Below, in pieces: positions 35,729 through 45,446 of a stretch of DNA of 64,000 nt. Below the pieces are notes generated by a model. It had not been told where the DNA came from. It worked only from the letters and a program-made list of their open reading frames with translations, and made no database searches. Source of the stretch: Bombiscardovia nodaiensis. GTDB taxonomy: Bacteria; Actinomycetota; Actinomycetes; Actinomycetales; Bifidobacteriaceae. A program made the position numbers and the translations under genes. Within the stretch, counting starts at the first letter, position 1, and the number at the start of each line of letters is the position of its first letter. The stretch covers positions 1,550,001 to 1,614,000 of the forward strand of contig AP026798.1 of the NCBI GenBank assembly GCA_033127725.1, written 5' to 3'.

Positions 35729-35996
35729 CAGCTGCAGGGCAAGAGCCAGCGTGAGCACAGCAACTAAGGTCAAAGAACCAAAGTCTCCCTGCAAAACAAC
35801 CTATGAAATTACATAATATTAGTCAGGCTCGTCCCACTCGTGCCTGCTAATGCAGCTTGTAAGCAATTGAACTACAGGGAGCCAGTTTCGAAGGGTTTGG
35901 GGCGAGGCTGGGGTTGGCAAATTACCTCGACGTAGGTTGGGATATGGGCCATTTTGCGGGGGAAAAGCTGAAATTGCGGCGCTGTTCAGCTGATAA
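35729..35996. other. Non-coding stretch upstream of RCC1 gene B
   Basis: AT-rich to mixed sequence without a supportable gene. It contains several G-rich patches (for example GGGTTTGGGGCG and GGGGTTGG near 35898-35918) resembling the GGTTGGGG motif of the RCC1 leaders, but none is placed like a promoter. Confidence 0.35.
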
Positions 35997-36048
35997 TGCT
36001 AGAATGTGTGCTATTCAATGGGGTTTGCGCGCTCTGCGGTTGGGGAAC
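35997..36048 (+). promoter_or_regulatory. Promoter and conserved leader of RCC1 protein gene B
   Basis: An extended -10 element TGcTAGAAT (35997-36005) is followed 33 nt later by the GTTGGGGAA core. The 25-nt block 36024-36048 matches 22 of 25 bases of the leader of RCC1 gene A (15277-15301). No good -35 is visible, which is acceptable with an extended -10. Confidence 0.5.
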
Positions 36049-36138
36049 TTTTGGGGTAGCAAGCCGTAAGACAAGTACGGAACATTTTTCTTGGGGTCGG
36101 TCGCCGAACGGCAGACTGAGGCCCGTTTTGGAGGGATT

Positions 36139-39100
36139 ATGCGCATGTTACGCACGATGGGAGCCAGCCTCGTTCTCCTGTCCATGACCATCCTGGGGGG
36201 GGGGTCCGCTAATTTAGCGGCACCCACACCCGCACACGCTGACCCTACATCCAACACCCAATCCAACCCACTCCTCCGCGGCAACCACCGCATCCCCTCC
36301 GAAACCGTCAACGGTTTCACCCTGACCCCCACCAAAGGCCCTGCCAACAAAGACGCCACCGCCACCATCACCACCCCTAAACCCGACACAAACTACACTC
36401 AAGTCAGCGCAGGAGATACACATATGCTGGCAATCGGTTTAGATGGCTACGTATACGCACGCTCTGTCGGCCGCCCTCCTACGGATTGGCCGAATCATAA
36501 TACTTTTGGCGAATTGGGAACTGGCGAAACGAATTCACATCTTGGTTGGGTGAAGTCTGCAACCCCACCTGGCGTGCATTTTAAAGAGGTATCGGCTGGC
36601 ACAGATTTTTCTTTAGCGCTCACCGACAACGGCCAAATCTACAGTTGGGGATATAACACCTACGGTCAACTCGGTATCGACAGTGGGGCGGTATCTATCG
36701 CACGCCCCACTCTGGTTGGGCAGGGGGAACTACCAGTCGGGCAAACCTACACGCACATTAGCGCAGGAGGAAATCACTCGATGGCGCTCAGTAGTGAAGG
36801 ACAGGTCTACTGCTGGGGATACAACGGCTACGGGCAGATAGGAGTTAATTCAAATGCCCTTAATTATAATGCGTACCATCCTAGAAAGGTTGTTCAGGGG
36901 GATTTACCAATCGGACAAAAGTACACCTCTATTAGCGCACGGTACGATTTGTCTCTAGCTATTTCCAACGCTAATCACCTCTACTATTGGGGTATGCGAG
37001 AATATTTGAGCCCTGGGACTAATTCAGCGCGACTGCCTAAGCTTGTTGCTAATGGGGATATTCCGCCGGGTCAAACTATCAAGCAAGTTAGCGGTAACTA
37101 TGCCCTCGCCACAGACGGTAAAGTCTACGCATGGCCAATACATGCCACTTCCTCAGTTCCTCAACTTCCCAAGCTCTTGCCAAGCAGTCAACGCTTCACT
37201 TATATAAGCGGACCTTTCGCTATCGACACCAGCGGGCACCTCTACGGAAGCGACCTCGACGGGGGTTCCCAAGACTCAACCGGCACGTACATACAAATCA
37301 CCGGACAACCGGACATCACATTGACCCACATCAGTAACGGTTTTACAACTTTATCCGGTACTGTACCCAGATTTAAATTTTTAGTAGCCAGAGATACGCT
37401 GGGGAACTACTACAACGTCTATAACTATAGCGGTGGTAAGGGCGCGTCAAATCTCCGTCCTTGGTCTAAAATTTTCAATCAGACTGTGACGATTACTAGT
37501 GTGGGTTTTGGCGCGAATCCGGTGACTCAATATTGGGTTGATTCCCGGACTGGGGACTGGAACTTGCACGTACCAATAGCGCCTCAAAGCAAAGTCGAGG
37601 TACCGGTCGCTTACCAGGTTTTCATTGACTCGTTGCCTACTACTAACGAAACTATCACCTTGCATTATGAGTATAAGAACGCGTACACCGTGAGTTTCAG
37701 TCTTGGTGACGGTACCGGGCACGCTAGTACGCCCTTACCAGCGAGTCAGGAAGTCTTCGACCAAGAACAAGCCGACTGGCCGACCCCGTTACCCTCGTGG
37801 TCTGGTCACCCGTTCGCGGGCTGGTTCACCGACAGTGGTTCACCCTGGAACTTTGCTGACGGCGTGCAATCTACTATGACCTTAACCGCCCGCTGGGATG
37901 GAGACAGCACCTTCACCATCGCACCCGCTACAGGGCCCATACGCGGCGGCACCACGGTTACGGTGAGCGCGAATCCCACTCGTCAGCGAATCCGTTTCAC
38001 TCAAGTCACCGGCGGCAGTAACTACAGCCTGGCCCTGGGCTCGAACGGTCAGGTCTACGCCTGGGGAGCCAATGCCAGCGGACAACTCGGTGATGTCACC
38101 AACACGGAACGCCATACGCCTGTGCGCGCCCACCTGCCCGCTACCACCACCTACAGTACGATCGCTGCTGGTAGTCAGCATGCGCTAGCTATCGGCCGTG
38201 ACGGTAACGCCTACACCTGGGGCCTCAACGCCAACGGCCAACTCGGCAACGGGAATACCAGCAACAGCAGCCAGCCCGTCCGCTTCCCCCTACCCGCGGG
38301 AGTCAACGCTCTCCAAGGGGCAGCCGGTGCTGACTACACGATTATCCTGGCTGATGACGGTAATCTGTACGCCACCGGCAACAATGCTAGCGGCCAGCTG
38401 GGCGACACCACCACCACAAGCCACACCAGCCCCGTTACCATCGCTCCCCCTGCTGGGGTCACGTTCACTGCTCTGGCAGCAGGCGGCGCTCATGTCCTCG
38501 CCCTCACCGATACCGGTAGAATCTACGCCTGGGGCTCCAACAGCAGCGGTCAACTCGGAGTCACCGGCGCAAACGCTACCAGCCCGCAAGCCGTGCCCCT
38601 ACCCGCCAGTATCACCATCAAGCAAATCGTCGCCGGTGACGAATTCAGCGCCGCCCTCAGCAATAACAGAGACCTCTACACCTGGGGCAACAACACCTAC
38701 GGCCAGTTGGGCGACGGCACCACCACCAGCCACAGTGCCCCCACCGGCATCCCCGCACCCAGCACACCAGTACGCATCGCAGCTGGAGGCAGCCACATGC
38801 TCGCCATCACCAACACCGACGCACTCTACGCTTGGGGCGCCAACACCAACGGCCAGCAGGGCGACGGCTACACCAGCCCCAACACCAGCCCCTACCGCAT
38901 CAACCCACCCACCGGCATCACCTACACCCACCTGGGAGCAGGAACCAGTCACAGCCTCGCCACCGACACCAACGGCGACCTCTACACCTGGGGCAACAAC
39001 GCCAACGGCCAACTCGCCAGCAACGACACCGTCGAACAACACCGCGCCATCAACGGTCACAGCTTCGACAACGCCATCACCGCAGTAACCCTAGACGGCA

Positions 39101-39429
39101 GGCCCGCCACCGTAAGCTCAACCGGAGTAGGCACCTGGACCGGCAATACCCCAGCCCACCCCGAAGCCAACGTCCCAGTAACAGTAACTTGGACCAGCAA
39201 CGGCGAAACCCAACCCAACTACACCATCATCAACGGCTTCTACTACTACACCTACCAAACCCTCCCCGCCGCCGGCACCATCCCCATATACAGACTCACC
39301 GGCACAACGCTGATAGCCCTCAGCGCCATCACGGCAGTATCTCTAACAGGCCACCACCTCACGAGGGCCCGCAAGCGCGACCAAGGCAAGCACTCACTGC
39401 GCCCTAATCAAACAAACTCCCGAAGTTAA
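36139..39429 (+). CDS. RCC1-repeat surface protein B, phase-variable by a G10 tract
   Basis: A 1096-residue secreted protein in the intact (ON) frame. The signal peptide (about 1-35) contains the residues GGGS encoded by ten consecutive G at 36195-36204. The N-terminal RCC1 array (about 90-420) has seven degenerate units, several having lost the GQLG core. An InlB-type repeat (HPFAGWFTDSGSPWNF) and an IPT-like linker FTIAPATGPIRGGT follow, then seven regular RCC1 units. The C-terminus has LPAAG, a hydrophobic segment and a basic tail. The start is the ATG after GGAGG (36130-36134); Met at 36145 is also possible. The two halves differ in base composition, suggesting a mosaic gene. Function unknown; a surface ligand-binding role is inferred. 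Confidence 0.88.
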   Translation: MRMLRTMGASLVLLSMTILGGGSANLAAPTPAHADPTSNTQSNPLLRGNHRIPSETVNGFTLTPTKGPANKDATATITTPKPDTNYTQVSAGDTHMLAIGLDGYVYARSVGRPPTDWPNHNTFGELGTGETNSHLGWVKSATPPGVHFKEVSAGTDFSLALTDNGQIYSWGYNTYGQLGIDSGAVSIARPTLVGQGELPVGQTYTHISAGGNHSMALSSEGQVYCWGYNGYGQIGVNSNALNYNAYHPRKVVQGDLPIGQKYTSISARYDLSLAISNANHLYYWGMREYLSPGTNSARLPKLVANGDIPPGQTIKQVSGNYALATDGKVYAWPIHATSSVPQLPKLLPSSQRFTYISGPFAIDTSGHLYGSDLDGGSQDSTGTYIQITGQPDITLTHISNGFTTLSGTVPRFKFLVARDTLGNYYNVYNYSGGKGASNLRPWSKIFNQTVTITSVGFGANPVTQYWVDSRTGDWNLHVPIAPQSKVEVPVAYQVFIDSLPTTNETITLHYEYKNAYTVSFSLGDGTGHASTPLPASQEVFDQEQADWPTPLPSWSGHPFAGWFTDSGSPWNFADGVQSTMTLTARWDGDSTFTIAPATGPIRGGTTVTVSANPTRQRIRFTQVTGGSNYSLALGSNGQVYAWGANASGQLGDVTNTERHTPVRAHLPATTTYSTIAAGSQHALAIGRDGNAYTWGLNANGQLGNGNTSNSSQPVRFPLPAGVNALQGAAGADYTIILADDGNLYATGNNASGQLGDTTTTSHTSPVTIAPPAGVTFTALAAGGAHVLALTDTGRIYAWGSNSSGQLGVTGANATSPQAVPLPASITIKQIVAGDEFSAALSNNRDLYTWGNNTYGQLGDGTTTSHSAPTGIPAPSTPVRIAAGGSHMLAITNTDALYAWGANTNGQQGDGYTSPNTSPYRINPPTGITYTHLGAGTSHSLATDTNGDLYTWGNNANGQLASNDTVEQHRAINGHSFDNAITAVTLDGRPATVSSTGVGTWTGNTPAHPEANVPVTVTWTSNGETQPNYTIINGFYYYTYQTLPAAGTIPIYRLTGTTLIALSAITAVSLTGHHLTRARKRDQGKHSLRPNQTNSRS
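36195..36204 (+). repeat. G10 homopolymer, contingency tract in the signal peptide of RCC1 protein B
   Basis: Ten G in a row at codons 19-22. With 11 G the frame reads GTC CGC TAA just after the tract. With 9 G it reads CCG CTA ATT TAG. Both off-frames therefore stop within four codons, which gives a clean ON/OFF switch by slipped-strand mispairing. Confidence 0.85.
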
Positions 39430-39532
39430 TTATTCAGCTCGCGCACAAGCCAGCTGTCAAGGCCGAAGCGCCACACCACAAGCAACGGAGAGACCAGCGA
39501 AGCGCAGTCTCCAACCCGCGATGCGCCAGCGA

Positions 39533-39602
39533 GCTGTTGGTGGGGTTGGCTGTGAAGCAATAAGAAGTTTCCCTTGGCTCCACAGCCAACCCCACCAACA
39601 GC
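39533..39602. repeat. 22-bp perfect inverted repeat with 26-nt loop
   Basis: Arms at 39533-39554 and 39581-39602 are exact reverse complements (beginning GCTGTTGGTGGGGTTGG). The element lies between the convergent RCC1 gene B and the activase gene. It may act as a bidirectional terminator, but there is no U run, and stem length and perfection are unusual for that role. A MITE-like remnant or a structured RNA are alternatives. Confidence 0.7.
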
Positions 39603-39688
39603 GCCCCAAGAGCGCAAACGCACCAATCAGAGCGCAAACAACAGCAGACAAAACAAAGTCAGCCAGGGTCAAAAGCAAGTACAGGCGC

Positions 39689-42600
39689 TTAATCGGCACC
39701 CTCGTAGCGAATTTGGCTCGATTGAGAGCGGACAGGAGCATCCGATTCTGGCGCATCCTGCTGCTTCTTGGCGGCGGCGATCATGAGCTTGATGCGGTTG
39801 AGCTGGTTAGCTTCGGAGGCACCGGGGTCGTAGTCGATAGAAACGATGTTGGCCTCGGGGTGGAGGCGGCGGATCTTGCCGAACATGCCTCGACCGGTGA
39901 CGTGATTAGGCAGGCAGGCGAAGGGCTGCGCACACACGATGTTGGGCGCGCCCTCCTCGATGAGCTCCAGGATTTCGCCGGTCAGGAGCCAGCCCTCGCC
40001 CGCTTGCACGCCCAGCGAAGTGACCGTATCGGCCTTGGCCCGCAGCTCGGTAATGTGGCTGGGAATGTCGAACTTGCCACCCGAGGCCTTGAAGGCTTTG
40101 ACCATGGGCGCCCGGTAGAGGTCCGCGCCCTGCAAGGCCAGCTTTTTGAGGCCTATGGGGCCGCCGGTGCCCAGCTGGTCTTCGTTCCACTCGGCGTTGG
40201 ACATGCCGTTGACCATGAAGTCGCAGATGCCCGGCAGCACCGCCTCGCAGCCCTGAGATTCAATCAAGTCCACCAGGTGGTTGTTAGCATCCGGGTGGTA
40301 CTTGACCAAGATTTCGCCCACCACGCCCACGCGCGGCTTGCGGGGTATGTCTCGCAGGGGCAGCTGGTCGAAGGCCGCCACCATGCGCTTCATGAGCGTG
40401 GCGTACGGCAGCCAGCCGCGCCCGTAAACCCGCTGGGCTGTGGCCGAGTAGCCGTGGTGCTCGATGGTCTCCTTGCTGATGGTGTCCCAAGTTTTGTAGA
40501 GCTTGTTGGCCGAGCCGGGCTCTTGCTCATAGGGGCGCACCCGCAGGAGGCATTCGATCATGGCATCGCCAAGGTAGAAGGCTTTGACGGCCCTATGGAG
40601 GAGGGCTGGAGTGACTTTCAGGCCCGGGTTGGCGCGGAAGCCCTGCACGCTCAGGGTGATGATGGGCACATAGCCGTAGCCCGCGTCGGCCATGGCCTTG
40701 CGCAGGAGGCCGAAGTAGTTGGTGGCCCGGCACATGCCGCCGGTCTGGGTAACGATGACGGCGCAGCGGTGGGGGTCGAGCCTGCCGGAGAGGAAGGCGT
40801 TGACCAGCTGACCCACCACGATAATCGCCGGGAAGCAGGCGTCGTTGTTGACGTATTTCACGCCGGCGTTGATGTCTTCGGGGCTGGCGTGCTTCAGGAG
40901 CTCCACCTGGTAGTTGGCGGAGGCGAAGACGGCCTCCAGCAGGGAGAAGTGGATGGGTGACATCTGCGGGCAGACAATCGTGTACTTGTGCCCCATGGCT
41001 TTGGTGAAGGGGTTGACGTGGGCGTACTTGCTCAGGCTGGGCTTGTCGGCCGCCTGGGACTCACGGGCCTCGGCCGGAACCTGGTTGGGCTGGCTTTGGG
41101 CTTGGCTCGGCTCCTGGCTGGGCGCCTGGCTCTGGGACTGGTTCGCAGCCTGGCTCTTTCCAGCATGGGCGGGCTGAGGGCCGGTTGACGCTTGTGCCTC
41201 CTGCGAACCTTGCTTTTGCTTGACTTTATCAAGTAATTCTGGGTGACGGTCCCGCATTGGTTCCAGTCCGTACGGGTGGAGCTTGACCAAGCCTTGGTCG
41301 CTGCGGTCGTGCAGGGCTATGAAACGCGCTAGGGCGGCCACAGTGGCTATGGACAGAGTGGGAGCCTGAGAGCTCGCAGGGCTGATTTTCTGGGCTTTCG
41401 TAGGGCGGAAGCCACCAGAGGCACCCTCTGCATCGAGCGCACCAAAGACCTCATCGGCATCTGGCTCGTCATCCAAAACTAGGTTATCCATAGTCTCTGA
41501 AACGTTTCCAAAGCTGTTTTCAGCCATCTGCTGGCTCACATTTTCAGCAGCAGTACCGGCAGTATCCACGTCATCCACCGCAGCAATTCCTGTACTTTCG
41601 TCAGTACTATCTGCCTCCTGCTGGCTACCCACGTCGGTCTTCCTGGCCCGCTCTTCCATGGCCGCTTTGAGGGAGCGAAGGCGGATTTTTGCCGCGCCCA
41701 AGTTGGAGACTTCGTCAATTTTGAGCTGGGTGTACACGTCGCCCTGGTCGGCCAGAATCTCCTGCACCTGGTCGGTCGTAATCGCGTCCACACCGCAGCC
41801 GAAGGAGACCAGCTGCACGAGCTGCAGGTCCGGGTACTGGGAGACGAAGCGGGCCGCCGCGTACAGGCGCGAATGGTAGGCCCACTGGTCGGTGACTCGC
41901 AGGGGCATCTTGCCATTGTCAGGAGAGCCCACGGGCACAGTTTTGCGGAATTCCTCGGCCCGGCTGGAGTTGGAGGACAGGGCCCGCTCCCCCGCGTCCG
42001 AGAGCACGTAATCGCTCAATTTGGGCAGGTTCTGGGCGTCCAGCTCGCAGATGGAGTCCTCGGAGAGTACGGCCATGCCCAGGGAGCAGATGGTCTCGGG
42101 AATGCCGTGGTTGATTTCGGGGTCCACATGGTAGGGCCGACCGGAGAGGACCACGCCGCGCACGTCGTGCTCGCGCATGTAGGCCAGCGCCCGCAGGCCC
42201 TCCTGGCGCACATCTTCCTTAAAGCGCGCATCCTCGCGGTAGGCTTCTTGCACGGCCAGGCGGGCCTCGTCGGCGCTCACACCGGCCCAGGCGAACTCTG
42301 CGACCACGCGCTCGGCTAGTTTCTGCCGGTTCGACAGGTTGAAGTAGGGGCGCATAAAGCGCACGCCGGGCTGGTTCAGCTCGGCCATATTCGCCTCGAT
42401 GACCACCGGATAGTTGGCCACGATGGGGCAGTTGTAGTGGTTGTCGGTGCCGCCCACCAGCTCTTGTTCGTAGGTGACGCAGGGGTAGAAGATGGTCTTG
42501 ATGCCCTTGTCGAGCAGGGATTTGACGTGCCCGTGGACCAGCTTGGCCGGGTAGCAGATGTTCTCCGAGGCGATGGACTCCATGCCCTCCTCGAAGAGCT

Positions 42601-45211
42601 CGTGGTTGGAGCGGCCCGAGATCATCACGCGGAAGCCTAGGGAGGTGAGCAGGGTGAACCAGAAGGGGTAGTCCTCGTACATGTTGAGCACGCGCGGGAT
42701 GCCAATGTCGCCGCGGGTAGCTTTCTCTGGAGTCAGGCGGCGGTAAGCGAAGGCCCGCTTGTACTTAAAGTCGTACAAGTTTGGTCGGTCGCTCCGCTGC
42801 TTGCTCTTGTCGCCGCCGCGTTCGCAACGGTTGCCGGTCACGTACCGGGTGCCGTCCTCAAACTCAGTGATCGTAAGCTGGCAGTGATTCTGGCAGAGCT
42901 TACAGACGTCGCGGCTGGAGTGCATGGAGAGGTGGTCGAGCTCCTGGCCCGCCAGAAGGGTTGAGCTCGATTTCGCTTCCCCGCTCTCGCCCGCCAGCTG
43001 ACCAGCGCTAGAGCCGGATTCATCGTCGGTCGGGCAGTGCATGCGCGCCGTGAGCGCAGCCCCGTAGGCACCCATGAGCCCTGCAATATTGGGCCTGGTC
43101 ACCTGCCGACCGGTCAAGAGCTCGAAGGCGCGCAGGACCGCATCGTTCAAGAAGGTGCCGCCCTGGACTACCACGACCGGGCCTAGAGCGTTGGCATCGC
43201 GCAGTTTGATGACCTTATACAAGGCGTTGCGCACCACCGAATAGCACAGGCCAGCGGCGATGTCTTCCGGGGAAGCGCCCTCTTTTTGCGCCTGCTTGAC
43301 CGAGGAGTTCATAAACACAGTGCAGCGCGAGCCCAGGTCTACGGGCGCCTGGGACGCGAGCGCCTGCTGGGTGAATTCTTGGATGGAGATACCCATAGAC
43401 TGTGCAAACGTTTGCAGGAAGGAGCCGCAGCCCGCCGAGCAGGCTTCATTGACGCAAATGGAGTCAATCACACCGTCGTTGACCGCAATATATTTCATAT
43501 CCTGGCCGCCGATGTCGATGACGGACGTGACCCCGGGGCTGATTTCCTCGGCCGCCCGGTAGTGGGCCATGGTCTCCACCACACCTTCGTCTACGTGCAG
43601 TCCGGCGGTGATGAGCCCTTCCCCGTAGCCCGTCGCGCAGGCTCGTGCAATCCAAGCGCCCTGGGGCAGGGCCGCGCGCACGTCTTTGACGATCTGGGCC
43701 GCCGCAAGGAGCGGATTGTCCTGATGGGTGCCGTAGGTGGACCAGACGATGGTTTTATTGTCGTTGACCAGGACGGCTTTGATGGTGGTGGAGCCCGCGT
43801 CAATGCCCAGAAAATGCGGCCCCTGAGCGCCTTCGAGATTGCCGGTGGGAATGCGCTCAGCGTCGTGTCGGCGGTCAAAAGCCTGGTGCTCCACTTGGCT
43901 TCCGAAGAGCGGTTGCACCGTGCGGGCCGTGGAAGGCAGCGATTCCAAGGCCTGAAGGGCGCTCAAAATAGCATCGAGCGAGGAGAGGTCAAAGTGGCCC
44001 TGCTTCTGGGACTGAGCCTGGTCAGCTGCCTCTTGAGCGCTCGTTTGCGCTCTGCCCTGGCTGCCAGCCGCGCTCTCGCTCATCGTCAGCACTCGGCGGC
44101 CGTCAGACTTGGCATCATCCAGGGCCATCTGCTCCAAAAGACTGGCATCAGGCGACTGCGCGCGCTTCACTTCCTCTGGATCCAAGCCCCAAGCCGGGCC
44201 GAAGGGGTCGTTCACGTCGGTAGCAGGCGTGTAATCGCTGGTCACCGTCTGCTCGCTTTGGGCATCCGGAGCCTGACTGGCCTGCCCAGCAATCAAGGCC
44301 GCGCCGTAGGCCACATACAAGTGCGCATTTTCGGGGTTGATATAGGAGGAGACCTTGCCTTCCAGCAGCGTTTTAAAGGCTTCGCGCAGCTGGGGCATGA
44401 AAAAGAGCGGGCCGCCCAGAAAGACGATATTGCCGCGAATCGGGCGTCCGCAAGCCAGGCCGGAGATGGTCTGCGTGGCGACGGCATTAAAAATCGAAGC
44501 CGCCAAATCTTCCTTGGCAGCACCGTCGTTGATGAGCGGCTGGAGGTCCGACTTGGCGAACACTCCACAGCGGGAGGCGATGGGGTACAAGGTTTTGTAT
44601 TGCGAGGCCATGTCGTTTAAGCCAGCGGCATCCGTGTTGAGTAGGGTGGCCATTTGGTCAATGAACGCGCCGGTCCCGCCCGCGCAGGAGCCGTTCATCC
44701 GCTGCTCAGGCGTAGGCTTCAAATACGTGATTTTGGCGTCCTCGCCGCCTAGCTCGATAATCACATCCGCCTGCGGGTAGGTGGCCGATATGGCCTCAGT
44801 CTCTGCTATAACTTCCTGGGCGAAGTCGGCCCCCAGCTGCTGGGCGAGCTCCAGGCCACCCGAGCCCGTAATGGTCATACTCACCGAGCAGGCTTCCAAA
44901 CCCTGCTCCCGCAAGGTCTGCCGGATGTCTGCTACGAGCTGCGCCACGCACTCGCGCACGTTGGCATGGTGGCGCCGGTAGTCCGTAAAAAGGGCATCTT
45001 GCAAGTCGCTCGAAGCCCCAAGCACCACCGCTTTGACCGTAGTAGAGCCAATATCGAGGCCCAGACGCAAGCTCGTGCCTACTCGGCCAGCCTCTCGGAA
45101 AGTACCTGGAGCCTCAGCCGCTCCCTGCTGCCCAAGACTAGCCCCCAGTTCACCCGCTCGCTGCTTGCCCACCATGCACAACCCCGTATTCTGCCGCCCA
45201 AAGGCCCGCAT
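39689..45211 (-). CDS. Giant 2-hydroxyacyl-CoA dehydratase activase-like protein (BadF/BcrA/HgdC family, tandem)
   Basis: A 1840-residue protein. Two ASKHA ATPase domains are visible: one starting LRLGLDIGSTTVKAVVLG (about residue 50) and one starting FLGIDAGSTTIKAVLVN (about residue 470). Each has the conserved cysteine patterns (NGSCAGGTGAF and SRCGVF; NEACSAGCGSF and SRCTVF) that hold a shared [4Fe-4S] cluster in the family. A DUF2229/dehydratase-like region begins near residue 790 (KLCQNHCQLTITEF), interrupted by an acidic linker (about 1190-1270) and a Gln/Ser/Ala-rich linker (about 1340-1385). HgdC-type activases donate an electron to radical dehydratases upon ATP hydrolysis, but no dehydratase gene is nearby. 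Large fusions of this kind are found in many anaerobes with unknown substrate. The start is uncertain. Confidence 0.86.
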   Translation of the reverse strand: MRAFGRQNTGLCMVGKQRAGELGASLGQQGAAEAPGTFREAGRVGTSLRLGLDIGSTTVKAVVLGASSDLQDALFTDYRRHHANVRECVAQLVADIRQTLREQGLEACSVSMTITGSGGLELAQQLGADFAQEVIAETEAISATYPQADVIIELGGEDAKITYLKPTPEQRMNGSCAGGTGAFIDQMATLLNTDAAGLNDMASQYKTLYPIASRCGVFAKSDLQPLINDGAAKEDLAASIFNAVATQTISGLACGRPIRGNIVFLGGPLFFMPQLREAFKTLLEGKVSSYINPENAHLYVAYGAALIAGQASQAPDAQSEQTVTSDYTPATDVNDPFGPAWGLDPEEVKRAQSPDASLLEQMALDDAKSDGRRVLTMSESAAGSQGRAQTSAQEAADQAQSQKQGHFDLSSLDAILSALQALESLPSTARTVQPLFGSQVEHQAFDRRHDAERIPTGNLEGAQGPHFLGIDAGSTTIKAVLVNDNKTIVWSTYGTHQDNPLLAAAQIVKDVRAALPQGAWIARACATGYGEGLITAGLHVDEGVVETMAHYRAAEEISPGVTSVIDIGGQDMKYIAVNDGVIDSICVNEACSAGCGSFLQTFAQSMGISIQEFTQQALASQAPVDLGSRCTVFMNSSVKQAQKEGASPEDIAAGLCYSVVRNALYKVIKLRDANALGPVVVVQGGTFLNDAVLRAFELLTGRQVTRPNIAGLMGAYGAALTARMHCPTDDESGSSAGQLAGESGEAKSSSTLLAGQELDHLSMHSSRDVCKLCQNHCQLTITEFEDGTRYVTGNRCERGGDKSKQRSDRPNLYDFKYKRAFAYRRLTPEKATRGDIGIPRVLNMYEDYPFWFTLLTSLGFRVMISGRSNHELFEEGMESIASENICYPAKLVHGHVKSLLDKGIKTIFYPCVTYEQELVGGTDNHYNCPIVANYPVVIEANMAELNQPGVRFMRPYFNLSNRQKLAERVVAEFAWAGVSADEARLAVQEAYREDARFKEDVRQEGLRALAYMREHDVRGVVLSGRPYHVDPEINHGIPETICSLGMAVLSEDSICELDAQNLPKLSDYVLSDAGERALSSNSSRAEEFRKTVPVGSPDNGKMPLRVTDQWAYHSRLYAAARFVSQYPDLQLVQLVSFGCGVDAITTDQVQEILADQGDVYTQLKIDEVSNLGAAKIRLRSLKAAMEERARKTDVGSQQEADSTDESTGIAAVDDVDTAGTAAENVSQQMAENSFGNVSETMDNLVLDDEPDADEVFGALDAEGASGGFRPTKAQKISPASSQAPTLSIATVAALARFIALHDRSDQGLVKLHPYGLEPMRDRHPELLDKVKQKQGSQEAQASTGPQPAHAGKSQAANQSQSQAPSQEPSQAQSQPNQVPAEARESQAADKPSLSKYAHVNPFTKAMGHKYTIVCPQMSPIHFSLLEAVFASANYQVELLKHASPEDINAGVKYVNNDACFPAIIVVGQLVNAFLSGRLDPHRCAVIVTQTGGMCRATNYFGLLRKAMADAGYGYVPIITLSVQGFRANPGLKVTPALLHRAVKAFYLGDAMIECLLRVRPYEQEPGSANKLYKTWDTISKETIEHHGYSATAQRVYGRGWLPYATLMKRMVAAFDQLPLRDIPRKPRVGVVGEILVKYHPDANNHLVDLIESQGCEAVLPGICDFMVNGMSNAEWNEDQLGTGGPIGLKKLALQGADLYRAPMVKAFKASGGKFDIPSHITELRAKADTVTSLGVQAGEGWLLTGEILELIEEGAPNIVCAQPFACLPNHVTGRGMFGKIRRLHPEANIVSIDYDPGASEANQLNRIKLMIAAAKKQQDAPESDAPVRSQSSQIRYEGAD

Positions 45212-45446
45212 TGGACGTTTGACGCCCGCCAGGTTCGGCTCTCCTATAAAAATGCTAACGCCAGACCTGACCTAATCGGGGACGAAAGCGCACTTTTATC
45301 TACGCTAAGAGCATAAGCGCCCGCCTCTAGATGCCCCCAGATCCTACCCCATCCGTGCCCACGCCTGGCGTTCAGCCCCAAGCAGCAGCTTGTCCCTGAG
45401 TTGGGGGATTGTGGAGATAATCACACTGCACTGTTGGGAGGGTGTC

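Noticed and set aside
36400..39100. Regularly spaced repeats that could be mistaken for a CRISPR or satellite array
   Set aside because: The period corresponds to RCC1 protein units in one open reading frame; the DNA copies diverge and there are no unique spacers.
39521..40960. 479-codon open frame on the plus strand
   Set aside because: Begins inside the inverted repeat and runs antisense to the 3' end of the activase gene; no domain or ribosome site.
43286..44620. 444-codon open frame on the plus strand
   Set aside because: Antisense to the activase gene with its two ATPase domains; its composition is that of a codon-bias shadow.
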